Positions 8,682-17,422 of a stretch of 64,000 bases of DNA are shown here, in pieces. This DNA is from Deltaproteobacteria bacterium (lineage in GTDB: Bacteria > Bdellovibrionota > UBA2394): contig JAFLCD010000010.1 of the NCBI GenBank assembly GCA_017302715.1, forward strand, positions 1 to 64,000. The letters run 5' to 3'. A program made the position numbers and the translations under genes. The notes under the pieces are model-generated. The model searched no databases, was not told the DNA's origin, and saw only the letters and a program-made list of their open reading frames with translations. Positions within the stretch are counted from its first letter, which is position 1, and every line of letters begins with the position of its first letter.

Positions 8682-9650
8682 CTAAGCAGAAGGCGGGGCC
8701 ACAAGCTCCGCCGCTTTTTTTTCTAAAACACGCAAACTCGAGAAAACTCGATTTCTTCCGGCGCGTTTTGCTTGATATAAACATTTGTCAGCCGCATCGA
8801 CAAGATCGTCGGTCGTTTTTCGTCTCTTCATATCGAAGTCTGCAACTCCAATCGAAATAGTACTCGAGACAAATTGATCATGAGATTTAAAAGAATGCTC
8901 GGCCACTTTGCTTCGAATTCTCTCTGCCAATCGAACAGCATCGGCAAGCGGAGTATCCGGAAAAATAATAATGAATTCGTCCCCTGCATATCGGCCTACA
9001 TAGTCCACATTTCGAGTTGCATCTTTTAGAATTTGAGCAATCTCTTTAAGAACCACATCTCCGGTGGGGTGACCAAATCGATCGTTGATCTCTTTAAATT
9101 TATCGATATCGATGATGCAAACCGAAAGAGGTTTAGAATATCGAAAGGCTCGCTGAATCTCTGTTTCTACTTGGCGAGTCATGAATCGATAATTGTAAAT
9201 TCCCGTCATTTCGTCGGTGAAAGTCATTTTTTGTAACCGCTCATTCGCGCGGCGAAGTTCTTGAATCAAAAATCGATTGGTCTCGATCAGCTCATGTTTA
9301 GATTTTGCTTCGCGAATAATGCTCGGAAGTCTTTCGAGATAGAGAAGCTGAGTATCTTTAACGACGTAATCGTAAGCGCCTTGCTTGATGGCTTCGGAGG
9401 CGATCATTTCATTTCCGTGACCGGTTAAAAAAATCACCGGAGTGGTGATTTCCATGTCTTTGAGCATTTTTAAAACATCGAGGCCCGAGCGAAGAGGCAT
9501 GCTGTAATCGAGCAATAAGAAATCGTAATTTTTAAATTCTTGAGTGGGCTCAGCTTTGTCGGTGACAGAAACTTCCCAGCCTTCGCGAATGAGTCTGCGC
9601 GCTGCTAATTCAGAATGTGCAGGATTGTCGTCGACGATCAGGATTTTCAT
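8682..9650 (-). CDS. response regulator with GGDEF domain (diguanylate cyclase)
   Basis: Predicted to make cyclic di-GMP when phosphorylated. The receiver domain (1-118) has acidic pocket D7-D8, phosphoacceptor D48 (FLLLD) and K98. A helical linker (about 120-143) leads to a GGDEF domain (145-300) with DxD (DIDKFKEIND) and the active-site loop as AGDEF (222-226). The inhibitory I-site RxxD is RNVD, five residues before it. The start at 9650 is chosen because it overlaps the kinase stop as ATGA; an ATG two codons upstream is possible. AGDEF variants can be active. Confidence 0.9.
   Translation of the reverse strand: MKILIVDDNPAHSELAARRLIREGWEVSVTDKAEPTQEFKNYDFLLLDYSMPLRSGLDVLKMLKDMEITTPVIFLTGHGNEMIASEAIKQGAYDYVVKDTQLLYLERLPSIIREAKSKHELIETNRFLIQELRRANERLQKMTFTDEMTGIYNYRFMTRQVETEIQRAFRYSKPLSVCIIDIDKFKEINDRFGHPTGDVVLKEIAQILKDATRNVDYVGRYAGDEFIIIFPDTPLADAVRLAERIRSKVAEHSFKSHDQFVSSTISIGVADFDMKRRKTTDDLVDAADKCLYQAKRAGRNRVFSSLRVLEKKAAELVAPPSA
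8692..8722 (+). terminator. intrinsic terminator of the lysS-lolCD-bamA-skp operon
   Basis: GGCGGGGC (8692-8699), loop CACAA, GCTCCGCC (8705-8712) form an 8-bp stem with one G-U pair, followed by GC and eight T (8715-8722). It lies inside the last codons of the convergent response-regulator gene. Confidence 0.85.
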
Positions 9651-10579
9651 GCCCATACATCACCTCGTTTTCGTCGAGGCAAGCAGACGGTAAAAGTCGT
9701 TCCGATATTTTGCTGACTTCTCACCAGAACTCTACCCCCGAACGATTCTGCAATACGTTTGACGATCGAAAGCCCTATTCCCATTCCATCTGTTGGAACG
9801 TCTTCAAGTCGAGTGAAAGGTTGAAAAATTCTTTTCAAATCTTGAGAGTCGATTCCAACGCCATTGTCTTTGATCGAGATGCGATGAAAAGTTGAATCGC
9901 GTCGATAAGAGATCGCAATCGTCGGATCGACAGCTTTCTTATGATACTTCAGCGAGTTCGCAATCAGGTTTAAGAAAACTTGGTAAAGCCGAACGGGATC
10001 TCCTTTTAATATGACGTCGTCATCGGGCAAATGAATTTTACCTTTGTTGCGAGCGATCTGTTCCGAAAGGCTGGTCGTAACGCTCGTTAGTAAATCTCTT
10101 AGAGAGATCTCAGTAAATTCTTGAGGATCTTGATAGAGCTTTGAAATCGATTGCAAACTTCCGACGAGAGAGTGGAGTGAATTCACCGCTTCTCGAATGA
10201 CTTTAAGATAACGACGCTGATCTTTACTTTCGATTCCTGTTTCATCGAGTAATTTTGTAAATCCTTCGAGCGTAAGTAGCGGCTCTTTTAAATCATGAGA
10301 AAGCATATTGAACATCAGCTTCCATTCGCGATCTCGCTGCTGAAGCCGATGCAATTCTGTCTTCAATTGAAAAATAAGTTTCGACTTAGGAAATTTCTCC
10401 GAAGATTTTTCGTTCAGACTTTCACGACCGAGTGGAAGCTCCGCTTGCTTGGTATCTCGAGCGCGTTTTTTCTGATTTTCTTTTCTCGCTTGCGTCATTT
10501 TTTTGTCCGATCTCCCAGTGCCCAAAAATCCGAAAAGATGATGAATTTTAGAGCTAGTTGCGCTCCCTGTCAAAAGCAC
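9647..10579 (-). CDS. soluble sensor histidine kinase
   Basis: Partner of the downstream REC-GGDEF protein. It has a HisKA dimerisation helix with H-box MLSHDLKEPLL (His about residue 95 from the GTG start) and a HATPase domain with N-box LNLIANSLKYH, G1 DNGVGID and G2 GMGIGLSIVKR. No membrane helix or recognisable sensor domain is present; the first 90 residues are basic and helical. The GTG at 10577-10579 gives 310 residues; the ATG at 10496-10498 (MTQARKEN) gives 283 and is equally likely. Confidence 0.88.
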   Translation of the reverse strand: MLLTGSATSSKIHHLFGFLGTGRSDKKMTQARKENQKKRARDTKQAELPLGRESLNEKSSEKFPKSKLIFQLKTELHRLQQRDREWKLMFNMLSHDLKEPLLTLEGFTKLLDETGIESKDQRRYLKVIREAVNSLHSLVGSLQSISKLYQDPQEFTEISLRDLLTSVTTSLSEQIARNKGKIHLPDDDVILKGDPVRLYQVFLNLIANSLKYHKKAVDPTIAISYRRDSTFHRISIKDNGVGIDSQDLKRIFQPFTRLEDVPTDGMGIGLSIVKRIAESFGGRVLVRSQQNIGTTFTVCLPRRKRGDVWA

Positions 10580-10764
10580 GACAGAAGCACATGATATCCC
10601 TCAGTTTTTGTTCAGTTTTTTTGAATCCCAAATTCGTGACGCTTCATTGTAACGCAACTTTTGTTTCTGCTCAGTCAAAATTTTTTCAGCCCCCTTTGTT
10701 TACTGTCAAAGTTCTGTTACCGTTGAGCTGTCGGGTTTTTGACTTTTGGGGGGAGGAATTTCGA

Positions 10765-11931
10765 ATGAACAAATCGGATAATACTGAAACTAGTCTTCAG
10801 TTTAATATTCCATCAACTTCAGAAACACAAAATGAGCCAGCAAATAACGGCTGGACCAAACCCGCTCTCGATCAAGCTTCTGAACAAGCTCAATCTCATC
10901 TTCAAACTCAAGAAAAAAACATTTCTGGATGGTTAGCAGAAGCAACTCCATTTATTGGACAGTCCGCTGCGATCAAAGAAATTTTTGCGCTCATCGAAAA
11001 AGTAGCGAACACGGATTCAACTGTTTTAATTTTGGGAGAATCGGGAACCGGAAAAGAACTTGTCGCTCGTGCTCTTCATAATAATTCAATTCGTCGCTCG
11101 CGACCTTTTGTTCCGGTAAATTGCGGAGCGATTCCTTCGGAACTTTTAGAAACTGAACTTTTTGGTCATTTAAAAGGTGCTTACACAGGAGCGATCGCCA
11201 ATCGAGTGGGCCGATTTACTTTGGCGCACCAAGGCACATTGTTTTTGGATGAAATTGGAACCATGCCTGCAAGTTTGCAAGTGAAGATCTTGCGAGCGCT
11301 GCAACTTAAAGAATTCGAACCGGTCGGTGGCAATAAAACTTTGAAATCAGATTGTCGTGTGATCGCAGCTACCAATATCGATCTCGAAGTTGAAGTCAGC
11401 AAAGGGACTTTTCGAGAAGATCTCTATTATCGATTGAATGTTATTCCGATTACTTTGCCTTCGCTCAGAGAGAGACGAGAAGATATTCCACTTTTGATTA
11501 ATCATTTTATTAAGCACTTCAATACGAAGAAGGGTTACAAGATCGAAGGCGTAAGTGCTGAGGCGATGGATGTACTTTGCCGATACAACTGGCCAGGCAA
11601 CGTTCGCGAGCTTGAGAATATTTGTCAGCGTCTTTGCATTTTAAAATCTGCTGGCACGATCGAAGTTTCAGATTTGCCTGCAAAATTACATCAAGTGCGA
11701 GCCCTTTCGAGCAGCACGACCACTCCATGGTCGCATTGGTTGACTGAGGGCATTCCAGATGCAGGTATTCCTTTTGACGATCTCGTTACTCAATTTGAGA
11801 ACGATCTGATCAATAAGGCTTTGGAGCAAACGAGATGGAACAAAAATAAAGCCGCACAGCTTTTACATCTCAACCGAACGACTTTGGTCGAAAAGATCAA
11901 GAAGCGCGGTTTAGCTCCTTCTCATAATTAA
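10765..11931 (+). CDS. sigma-54-dependent transcriptional activator
   Basis: AAA+ enhancer-binding protein that opens sigma-54 promoters. The start at 10765 is chosen for the GGGAGGAA just upstream. Of 388 residues, 1-58 look disordered; then follow Walker A GESGTGKE (91-98), the sigma-54 contact loop GAYTGA (138-143, usual form GAFTGA), Walker B GTLFLDEIG (157-165) and arginine-finger region FREDLYYRLNVIPI. A C-terminal Fis-type helix-turn-helix is NKNKAAQLLHLNRTTLVEKI. There is no receiver domain, so the input is unclear; the divergent kinase need not be its partner. Confidence 0.92.
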   Translation: MNKSDNTETSLQFNIPSTSETQNEPANNGWTKPALDQASEQAQSHLQTQEKNISGWLAEATPFIGQSAAIKEIFALIEKVANTDSTVLILGESGTGKELVARALHNNSIRRSRPFVPVNCGAIPSELLETELFGHLKGAYTGAIANRVGRFTLAHQGTLFLDEIGTMPASLQVKILRALQLKEFEPVGGNKTLKSDCRVIAATNIDLEVEVSKGTFREDLYYRLNVIPITLPSLRERREDIPLLINHFIKHFNTKKGYKIEGVSAEAMDVLCRYNWPGNVRELENICQRLCILKSAGTIEVSDLPAKLHQVRALSSSTTTPWSHWLTEGIPDAGIPFDDLVTQFENDLINKALEQTRWNKNKAAQLLHLNRTTLVEKIKKRGLAPSHN

Positions 11932-11994
11932 ATAAAACCCAGTTTCTTTCAGCGATTGCGGATTTTTGAGGCTTTCGGTTAGTCTTGTCGGACT

Positions 11995-12549
11995 ATGACA
12001 ATCAAATCTGACCGCTGGATCACCAAAATGTCTAAAGAACAGGCAATGATTACTCCGTTTGAGTCTTCGCAAGTGAGATCGGGAGTGATTTCGTTTGGAG
12101 TTTCGTCTTATGGCTACGATATGCGTTGCACAGATGAATATAAAATTTTTACGAACGTGAATTCGACCGTTGTGGATCCTAAAAATTTTCAGGAATCTAA
12201 TTTTGTAGAATTCAAAGGTCCAGTTTTAGTTGTGCCACCCAACTCTTTCGCGCTCGCAAGATCGGTTGAGTATTTTAAAATTCCGCGAAATGTTTTGGCC
12301 GTTTGTTTAGGCAAATCCACTTATGCGCGATGCGGAATTATCTGCAACGTCACACCTTTCGAGCCCGAGTGGGAAGGTCATGTGACCATCGAAATTTCAA
12401 ATACCACTCCGCTGCCCGCGAAGATTTATTCGAACGAAGGTATTTGCCAGGTTTTATTTTATGAGTCGGACGAACCTTGCGCCGTTTCCTACAAAGATAA
12501 AAAAGGTAAGTATCAAGGTCAGACGGGGATTACTTTACCAAGATTGTAA
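11995..12549 (+). CDS. dcd: dCTP deaminase
   Basis: Deaminates dCTP to dUTP for thymidylate synthesis. The 184-residue product matches the trimeric dUTPase-fold deaminases: SSYGYDMRC near residue 40, the Ser/Arg active-site segment [12 protein letters not shown], and the catalytic-Glu region [14 protein letters not shown]. It ends [12 protein letters not shown], like other Dcd proteins. It is convergent with the repeat-protein gene 3 bases beyond its stop. Confidence 0.94.
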   Translation: MTIKSDRWITKMSKEQAMITPFESSQVRSGVISFGVSSYGYDMRCTDEYKIFTNVNSTVVDPKNFQESNFVEFKGPVLVVPPNSFALARSVEYFKIPRNVLAVCLGKSTYARCGIICNVTPFEPEWEGHVTIEISNTTPLPAKIYSNEGICQVLFYESDEPCAVSYKDKKGKYQGQTGITLPRL

Positions 12550-12552
12550 TAT

Positions 12553-13983
12553 TTATTCTGGAGCGACAGGCTCTTGAATGATGCGAATGATTTCTCTGAA
12601 ACCTTCTTTGTCTGATGGAATTTCAGCTGGGAATTTCTTGCCCGCTTTTTTGTGAGCTTCGATGACTATTTTTATGCCGGCAGCAATTCGTTTTTGTGCA
12701 GTTAAATGACCTTGCTGAGAGTTATCTCCGTCATGTGATTTTAAATCGAGGCTGTTTACCTGCTGAAATGTTTCTGCCTTTATTTTTTCAGGAATTCCCT
12801 CAAGTAACTGAAGGATAGCTTTTTTTGCGCCACTATTTTCAAAAAATCCTTCATCAGCAATTTCTTGAAGAGCTCGAATACCACCATCTTTTGCCGCAAA
12901 ATCTTTAGCCCATTGGATCCATTTTATATAAGGGAGGTTTTCAATGAATAGAGAAAAAGCCATTTGATCTGACGGAATTTTATCTGGAAGGCTAAGTCCA
13001 TTTTTTCGATGGGCGGCGATGACAATATTTATTCCGGCTGCGATTCGTTTTTGTGCAGACAGTTGGCCGTATTGAGAGATCCTTCCATCGGAAGCCTTAA
13101 AATCAAGTTGGTTTATTTGCTGAATCGCTTCTTCTTTTATTTTATCAGAAAGTCCTTCGAGTAATTGAAGGAGAACTTTTTTTGCGCCTTCATTGCGACT
13201 GAATGAGTCTGTAATGATTTCTTGAAGGACTCGAACGCCACCATCTTTCGCCGCAAAATCTTTAGCCCATTGGATCCATTTTATATAGGGGAGGTTTTGA
13301 ATGAATAGAGAGAAAGCCATTTGATCTGACGGAATTTCATCTGCAAGGCTAAGGCCATTTTTTCGGTGGGCGTCGATAACAATTTGTACCCCTTCGGCAA
13401 TTCTTTTTTGTGAAGATATCCAACCTAATTGAGCATTATTACCGTCGTAAGTTTTTAATTCCAGGCGGTCGATTTGATCAACTGCCGCTTTTTTTTCTAC
13501 TTCAGGGAGCCCTTCGAGTAACTGAAGGAGAGCTTTTTTTGCACCGTTATTTAAAGTAAATATTTCCTCAGCGATTTCTTGAAGAACCTTAATCCCACCG
13601 TTTTGAGATGAAAAATTTATGGCCCATTTGATCTTTTTAACAAGAGGCATATTTTGAATAGATTGAGCAAAATCTTCTCGATTAGTGGGAATTTCCGCTG
13701 GGAAACTTATACCGCTCCTTCGATGAGCCTCGATCACGATTTTTATTCCCGCCGCAATTCTTTTTTGTGCGTGTAGATAGTCCTGTTGGGCATCTGATCC
13801 ATCACTAGTCCTAAACCCAAGTCTTTTTATTTGTTGAATTGTTTCTTCTTTTGTCTCGTCAGAAAGCCCATCAAGTAATTCAATGAAAGTTTTCTGCGCG
13901 CCATTTTTTGTACTAAATCTTTCTGCAGCGATTTCTTTAAGGATTTGAATGCCACCATTTTCTGCGGCAAAATCTTTAGCCCA
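12553..13983 (-). repeat. four tandem ~357-bp coding repeats
   Basis: In-frame tandem repeats of 119 codons in the 3' half of the 892-residue gene. Nucleotide identity is high between the last two units, e.g. a shared stretch at 12890-12950 and 13245-13305. Confidence 0.85.
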
Positions 13984-15231
13984 TTTTTCTTCGGCTTCAG
14001 ACATCAAGATTTTATGGCGTTTTCGTATGGTTTCGATTTCAGGTGAGGCTAATTGAGCCGATTCAATAGCCCGAGTAGAGCGCAAGTGATTTCGAATTAA
14101 AAATTTTCTTAAACCATCAGCACTCACTTGAAATTGATCGGCGAAAAATGACAGAGAAGAGGCCGGATGATCATCAATGATATCTCGAACAACTTCTAAC
14201 TGCAGCAATCCATTTTTTTTGACAAATCCATAAGGAGAAATTTCAACATTCTTAGGTCGAGGTCTTGCTGCCTCTGTCAATCTGAGTAAATGAAGTCGAG
14301 CAGCGACTGAAGCTTCTGTTCGCTGATTGTCTTTAAATATTTGATTTAAATGTTCTGCTATTTCAGCGGTGGTGAGTTCCATTCCATGAAGTTCCACAAG
14401 AATTTCATCTTCTGGCATTCTGAAACTACTCCAGTCTCCAAATCGAGACCAAGATTCCCCTCGGTTTTCAACCCCAAGCGCATGATTCATAAATTCATAA
14501 GCGTCTGGTGTCATTCCAAACTCTCGTTTGAAATCTTCGTATGACGGATTTAAAATACTTTTTTCGCTGAGATTGCTTAATAATTTTTGATAGCGATTGT
14601 GCAGGCTGAGATTGAGAATACTTAAGTCCTGATAAACCTCACCCTGAGTGATTACAAGTTCATCGGCCATTTCTCGCACGGATTTGCGGCCGAGATTCAC
14701 GGCATAGTAACCATAACGTTCAACAGCTGCAGAGTTTGATTCTGTGAGATAGAGTATTTTTTGATAAGCTTCGAAAGTTTCGGCAATTTCTTCTGACTTT
14801 CCAATTAATTCTCGGTTTTGAACTTCAGATCCAAAAAGCATTCGACCATAAAAATGTACAAGATCGAGAACCTCTCGTTCTGATAAAAAATATTTTTCAG
14901 CAAAGTCTTTTAAATTTTTTGAACCGAGACTTCTTAAAGGTGCAGGAATTTCTGTGATGAAGTTAAAAATATCCGATTCAAAACTCCAAAAAAGTTCAGC
15001 TTCAGCGGAGCCTCGTATAACGACATGATTCTTATATTTGTCTTCTTTAAAAAGTGAGGAGTGATCTTGTCTAAATCGAGATCCAAAAGGTTGGTCCGCA
15101 AATCGATCGTGAGCGAGTGAGATCACTAAACTTCGACAGAAATCTTTAGTTTGCGATGGAGAGAGTTCAAGTGCATAGGATGTCGAATAGAACAATCCAC
15201 CCATTACTAAAATTTTATTAATCCAATTCAT
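12553..15231 (-). CDS. exported protein with four ~119-residue repeats, unknown function
   Basis: 892 residues with an apparent signal peptide (about 1-21, MNWINKILVMGGLFYSTSYA). The N-terminal part (about 22-416) is helical and unassigned, with three short helix-turn-helix-like stretches, e.g. KSVREMADELVITQGEV and LTTAEIAEHLNQIF. Residues 417-535, 536-654, 655-773 and 774-892 are four tandem copies of one module, each opening WAKDFAA.(N/D)GG and holding GAKK...LLEGL and AQKRIAAGI.IVI.AHR..G. Repeats 3 and 4 are most alike, suggesting recent duplication. The upstream paralogue ends 1 bp before its start. No family is recognised. Confidence 0.85.
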   Translation of the reverse strand: MNWINKILVMGGLFYSTSYALELSPSQTKDFCRSLVISLAHDRFADQPFGSRFRQDHSSLFKEDKYKNHVVIRGSAEAELFWSFESDIFNFITEIPAPLRSLGSKNLKDFAEKYFLSEREVLDLVHFYGRMLFGSEVQNRELIGKSEEIAETFEAYQKILYLTESNSAAVERYGYYAVNLGRKSVREMADELVITQGEVYQDLSILNLSLHNRYQKLLSNLSEKSILNPSYEDFKREFGMTPDAYEFMNHALGVENRGESWSRFGDWSSFRMPEDEILVELHGMELTTAEIAEHLNQIFKDNQRTEASVAARLHLLRLTEAARPRPKNVEISPYGFVKKNGLLQLEVVRDIIDDHPASSLSFFADQFQVSADGLRKFLIRNHLRSTRAIESAQLASPEIETIRKRHKILMSEAEEKWAKDFAAENGGIQILKEIAAERFSTKNGAQKTFIELLDGLSDETKEETIQQIKRLGFRTSDGSDAQQDYLHAQKRIAAGIKIVIEAHRRSGISFPAEIPTNREDFAQSIQNMPLVKKIKWAINFSSQNGGIKVLQEIAEEIFTLNNGAKKALLQLLEGLPEVEKKAAVDQIDRLELKTYDGNNAQLGWISSQKRIAEGVQIVIDAHRKNGLSLADEIPSDQMAFSLFIQNLPYIKWIQWAKDFAAKDGGVRVLQEIITDSFSRNEGAKKVLLQLLEGLSDKIKEEAIQQINQLDFKASDGRISQYGQLSAQKRIAAGINIVIAAHRKNGLSLPDKIPSDQMAFSLFIENLPYIKWIQWAKDFAAKDGGIRALQEIADEGFFENSGAKKAILQLLEGIPEKIKAETFQQVNSLDLKSHDGDNSQQGHLTAQKRIAAGIKIVIEAHKKAGKKFPAEIPSDKEGFREIIRIIQEPVAPE

Positions 15232-15232
15232 A

Positions 15233-16117
15233 TCAAGGGCGCACCCGAGCTTTTATAATTCTCATTATTTTTTCAAAGCCTTCTTTATCAGCAGGAATTT
15301 CATTTGGAAATTTTTTACCCGCTTTTTTGTGGGCGGCGATGACAATCATGATGGCTTTTCTCATCCGCTTTTGAGCATTCAACCGACCCATCCGAATGAG
15401 CTCACCTTCCCGTGCGCTCATATTTAAATTTTCAATTTCTTGAGTGGCCTGGTTACGATTTTCCAAGGGAAGATCCATGAGTAAGCCAATTAAAATATTT
15501 TTTGCTCCAAAATTTCGAGTAAAATCCGTAAAATAAGGAGACGTTTTTTTTAGCACCATCACGCCACCGATTACTGAGGAAAACTTTTTAGCCCACTCCA
15601 AGTTTTTAACATAAGGTAATTCTGCAATTAATTTTGCAAATCCTACTTTGTCACTGGGAGTTTCTTTGGCCAACTTTCTTCCTGAATTTCTGTGTGCTTC
15701 GATAACAATTTTCACGGCTTTTGCCATTCGTATCTGTGCGCGCTTTGTTCCAGCTATTGCCGATGGTCCATCTCGTGCTTTCATATTTAAATCTTCAATT
15801 TCTTGAATGGCCACCGTACGAATTTCATCTGGAACTCCTTCAAGGAGCTCGATTAAAATATTTTTTGCATCAAAATTTGCTGTGAAGCTTAGAAACATCT
15901 CTTGCAGCACTTCAATGCCACCGCCAGCCGCTGAAAACTTTTGATCCCACTCCAGATTTTTAGAAAGCACTTGAGGAACGCCCACACAAAGCTCGTTTGT
16001 TTTATCTGTTACTGTCGCAAAGACAACAGTGGGCTGAAAAAAAATAGCGATCAATGCGAAGGCGATCGCAATAAGACTTACCCGAATGATTGAGAACGAT
16101 GGTTTATTAAAATTCAT
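15233..16117 (-). CDS. exported paralogue with two ~119-residue repeats, unknown function
   Basis: 294 residues: an N-terminal hydrophobic signal or anchor (about 9-35) and two copies of the module found four times in the downstream gene, at about 57-174 (opening WDQKFSAAGGGIEVLQE) and 175-294 (opening WAKKFSS). Shared landmarks are LIELLEGVP, KIVIEAHR and KKAGKKFPNEIPADKEGF. A single Cys (C44) sits in the linker. The first of a two-gene minus-strand unit; promoter not identified. Function unknown. Confidence 0.85.
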   Translation of the reverse strand: MNFNKPSFSIIRVSLIAIAFALIAIFFQPTVVFATVTDKTNELCVGVPQVLSKNLEWDQKFSAAGGGIEVLQEMFLSFTANFDAKNILIELLEGVPDEIRTVAIQEIEDLNMKARDGPSAIAGTKRAQIRMAKAVKIVIEAHRNSGRKLAKETPSDKVGFAKLIAELPYVKNLEWAKKFSSVIGGVMVLKKTSPYFTDFTRNFGAKNILIGLLMDLPLENRNQATQEIENLNMSAREGELIRMGRLNAQKRMRKAIMIVIAAHKKAGKKFPNEIPADKEGFEKIMRIIKARVRP

Positions 16118-16268
16118 TTTTTACGCCAACCTTAGACAAACCTTATAAAGAGCAAGAAATATGCCAAAAAACCCCCTTTTAAAGGCATCTAGGGGCCCAT
16201 TTGGCCTTAGACTGGGGTAAGAAATCCGCAGTCTTAGAGATAAATTCCAGCTATATTTAAGGGGACTC

Positions 16269-17123
16269 ATGAAAACTGCCGACCTTCATTTTCACACTAA
16301 AAACTCAGACGGAAAACATTCGACCGCTGAAGTTTTAGAAATGCTCAAAAAATCTCGCGCTCAAGATTTGGGATTTGCCGTGCTGACGGATCACGATGGA
16401 GTGGCGGGCTATCAGGAATTTGCAGAAGGAGTGAAAGATTGGTGGAAGCCGATTTGTGCTTCGGAGCTTTCGTGCACGTATGAAGATCCAAAATTTCCAA
16501 AGGGCAGTATCGAATTGCATTTGCTCATGTATGGAATTGACCCTGCTGAAAAAGAGCTTCAAGAAAAATTTGAGAAGTTTAAAGAAGAGCGCCGCTTAAG
16601 ATTTTTTCGAATTTGCGATCGAGTCAAAGCGGCTGGTTACAAAATCGATCCAGAAAGTATCGCAAAGAAACATACAGGCGTTCTGGGCCGACCTCACGTG
16701 GCCGATGCACTCGTTGCAGCCGGCGCGGTGAAAACTCGCTCAGAAGCCTTTGAGCTCTTTTTAGGAGATGGAAAGCCATTCGATGTAAAAAAATGGAGGT
16801 TTCCTCTCGAAGATGCCGTTAATTATGCGAAAAAATTTGGATGCAAAACGTCAATTGCTCATCCGGGACAATATGGTTTCAAGGAAGAAATTTTAAAACG
16901 CTTCAAAGATATGGGCGTAGATGCGATCGAAGTTTATCATCCGCGTCATGATCCAGAAAATTTTCGCTACTATTCTGAGTGCGCCAAGCGTTTAGGGTTT
17001 AAAATATCGGGAGGAAGTGATTTTCACACTTTCGAAACGGATCGAGTGGGCGATGAACCCAGTTTAGGGCGAACGCAGTATCCACTTGAAGAGGCGAAAA
17101 ACTTTTTGGGAGCCATGATCTGA
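16269..17123 (+). CDS. PHP-domain phosphoesterase
   Basis: Metal-dependent phosphoesterase of the PHP superfamily, close in layout to TrpH/YciV-type nucleoside bisphosphate or RNA-end phosphatases. Metal ligands are visible in ADLHFHTKNSDG (residues 4-15), LTDHDGV (about 40), CASELSCTYED (about 64) and the C-terminal GGSDFHTF (about 255). SD AAGGGG lies 4-9 bases before ATG. Its stop overlaps the CTG start of the downstream ferredoxin-like gene. Exact substrate is not deducible from sequence. Confidence 0.88.
   Translation: MKTADLHFHTKNSDGKHSTAEVLEMLKKSRAQDLGFAVLTDHDGVAGYQEFAEGVKDWWKPICASELSCTYEDPKFPKGSIELHLLMYGIDPAEKELQEKFEKFKEERRLRFFRICDRVKAAGYKIDPESIAKKHTGVLGRPHVADALVAAGAVKTRSEAFELFLGDGKPFDVKKWRFPLEDAVNYAKKFGCKTSIAHPGQYGFKEEILKRFKDMGVDAIEVYHPRHDPENFRYYSECAKRLGFKISGGSDFHTFETDRVGDEPSLGRTQYPLEEAKNFLGAMI
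17108..17122 (+). promoter_or_regulatory. Shine-Dalgarno and CTG start of the ferredoxin-like gene
   Basis: GGGAG (17108-17112), 7 nt, then CTG (17120-17122), which overlaps the upstream TGA as CTGA, the same geometry as the ATGA junctions elsewhere in the window. No ATG, GTG or TTG is available in frame before the cysteine motif. Confidence 0.6.
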
Positions 17124-17422
17124 GCACAGGTGATTACAATCGAAATCTTTTTGGTGAGATCGAAAAATTCATCAAGATCGATATTTTAGGAAAAGAATAC
17201 GAAGTTCCTGAAAAATTAGAGCTCTTAAGAGTTTTTCAATTTTTAGATTTCACGATCGATTATGCGCGCCTCTGTTGGAATGGCTCGTGCCATCGCTGCA
17301 CCATCCATTACGAAATCAAAGATAAAAAAATGGAAGGCATGAGCTGCCGATTAAAGTGCACCGAAAATATGAAGCTCAACAAACTTCCACCGACCGTGAA
17401 GCCTGTTAAGTCTGAGTCTTAA
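17120..17422 (+). CDS. small 2Fe-2S ferredoxin-like protein with CTG start
   Basis: A 100-codon frame that standard start rules miss. The translation, from CTG read as Met, is M-STGDYNRNLFGEIEKFI and continues to a cysteine cluster C52-x4-C57-x2-C60 (LCWNGSCHRC) with further Cys at 76 and 80. This fits the plant-type/SdhB-type 2Fe-2S motif C-x4-C-x2-C...C. Hydrophobic pattern KIDILGKEYEVPEKLELL before it resembles the beta-grasp strands. It overlaps the PHP gene stop by 3 bases and converges on the next gene with a 4-base overlap. Redox partner unknown. Confidence 0.75.
   Translation: MSTGDYNRNLFGEIEKFIKIDILGKEYEVPEKLELLRVFQFLDFTIDYARLCWNGSCHRCTIHYEIKDKKMEGMSCRLKCTENMKLNKLPPTVKPVKSES

Noticed and set aside
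10558-10764. N-terminal extension of the sigma-54 activator to 10558
   Set aside because: The frame is open by chance; GGGAGGAA directly before ATG 10765 and the lack of domain sequence upstream favour the shorter form.
12553-13983. Regular repeats suggesting a CRISPR array
   Set aside because: The period is about 357 bp, the repeats are coding and in frame, and there are no short identical repeats with unique spacers.
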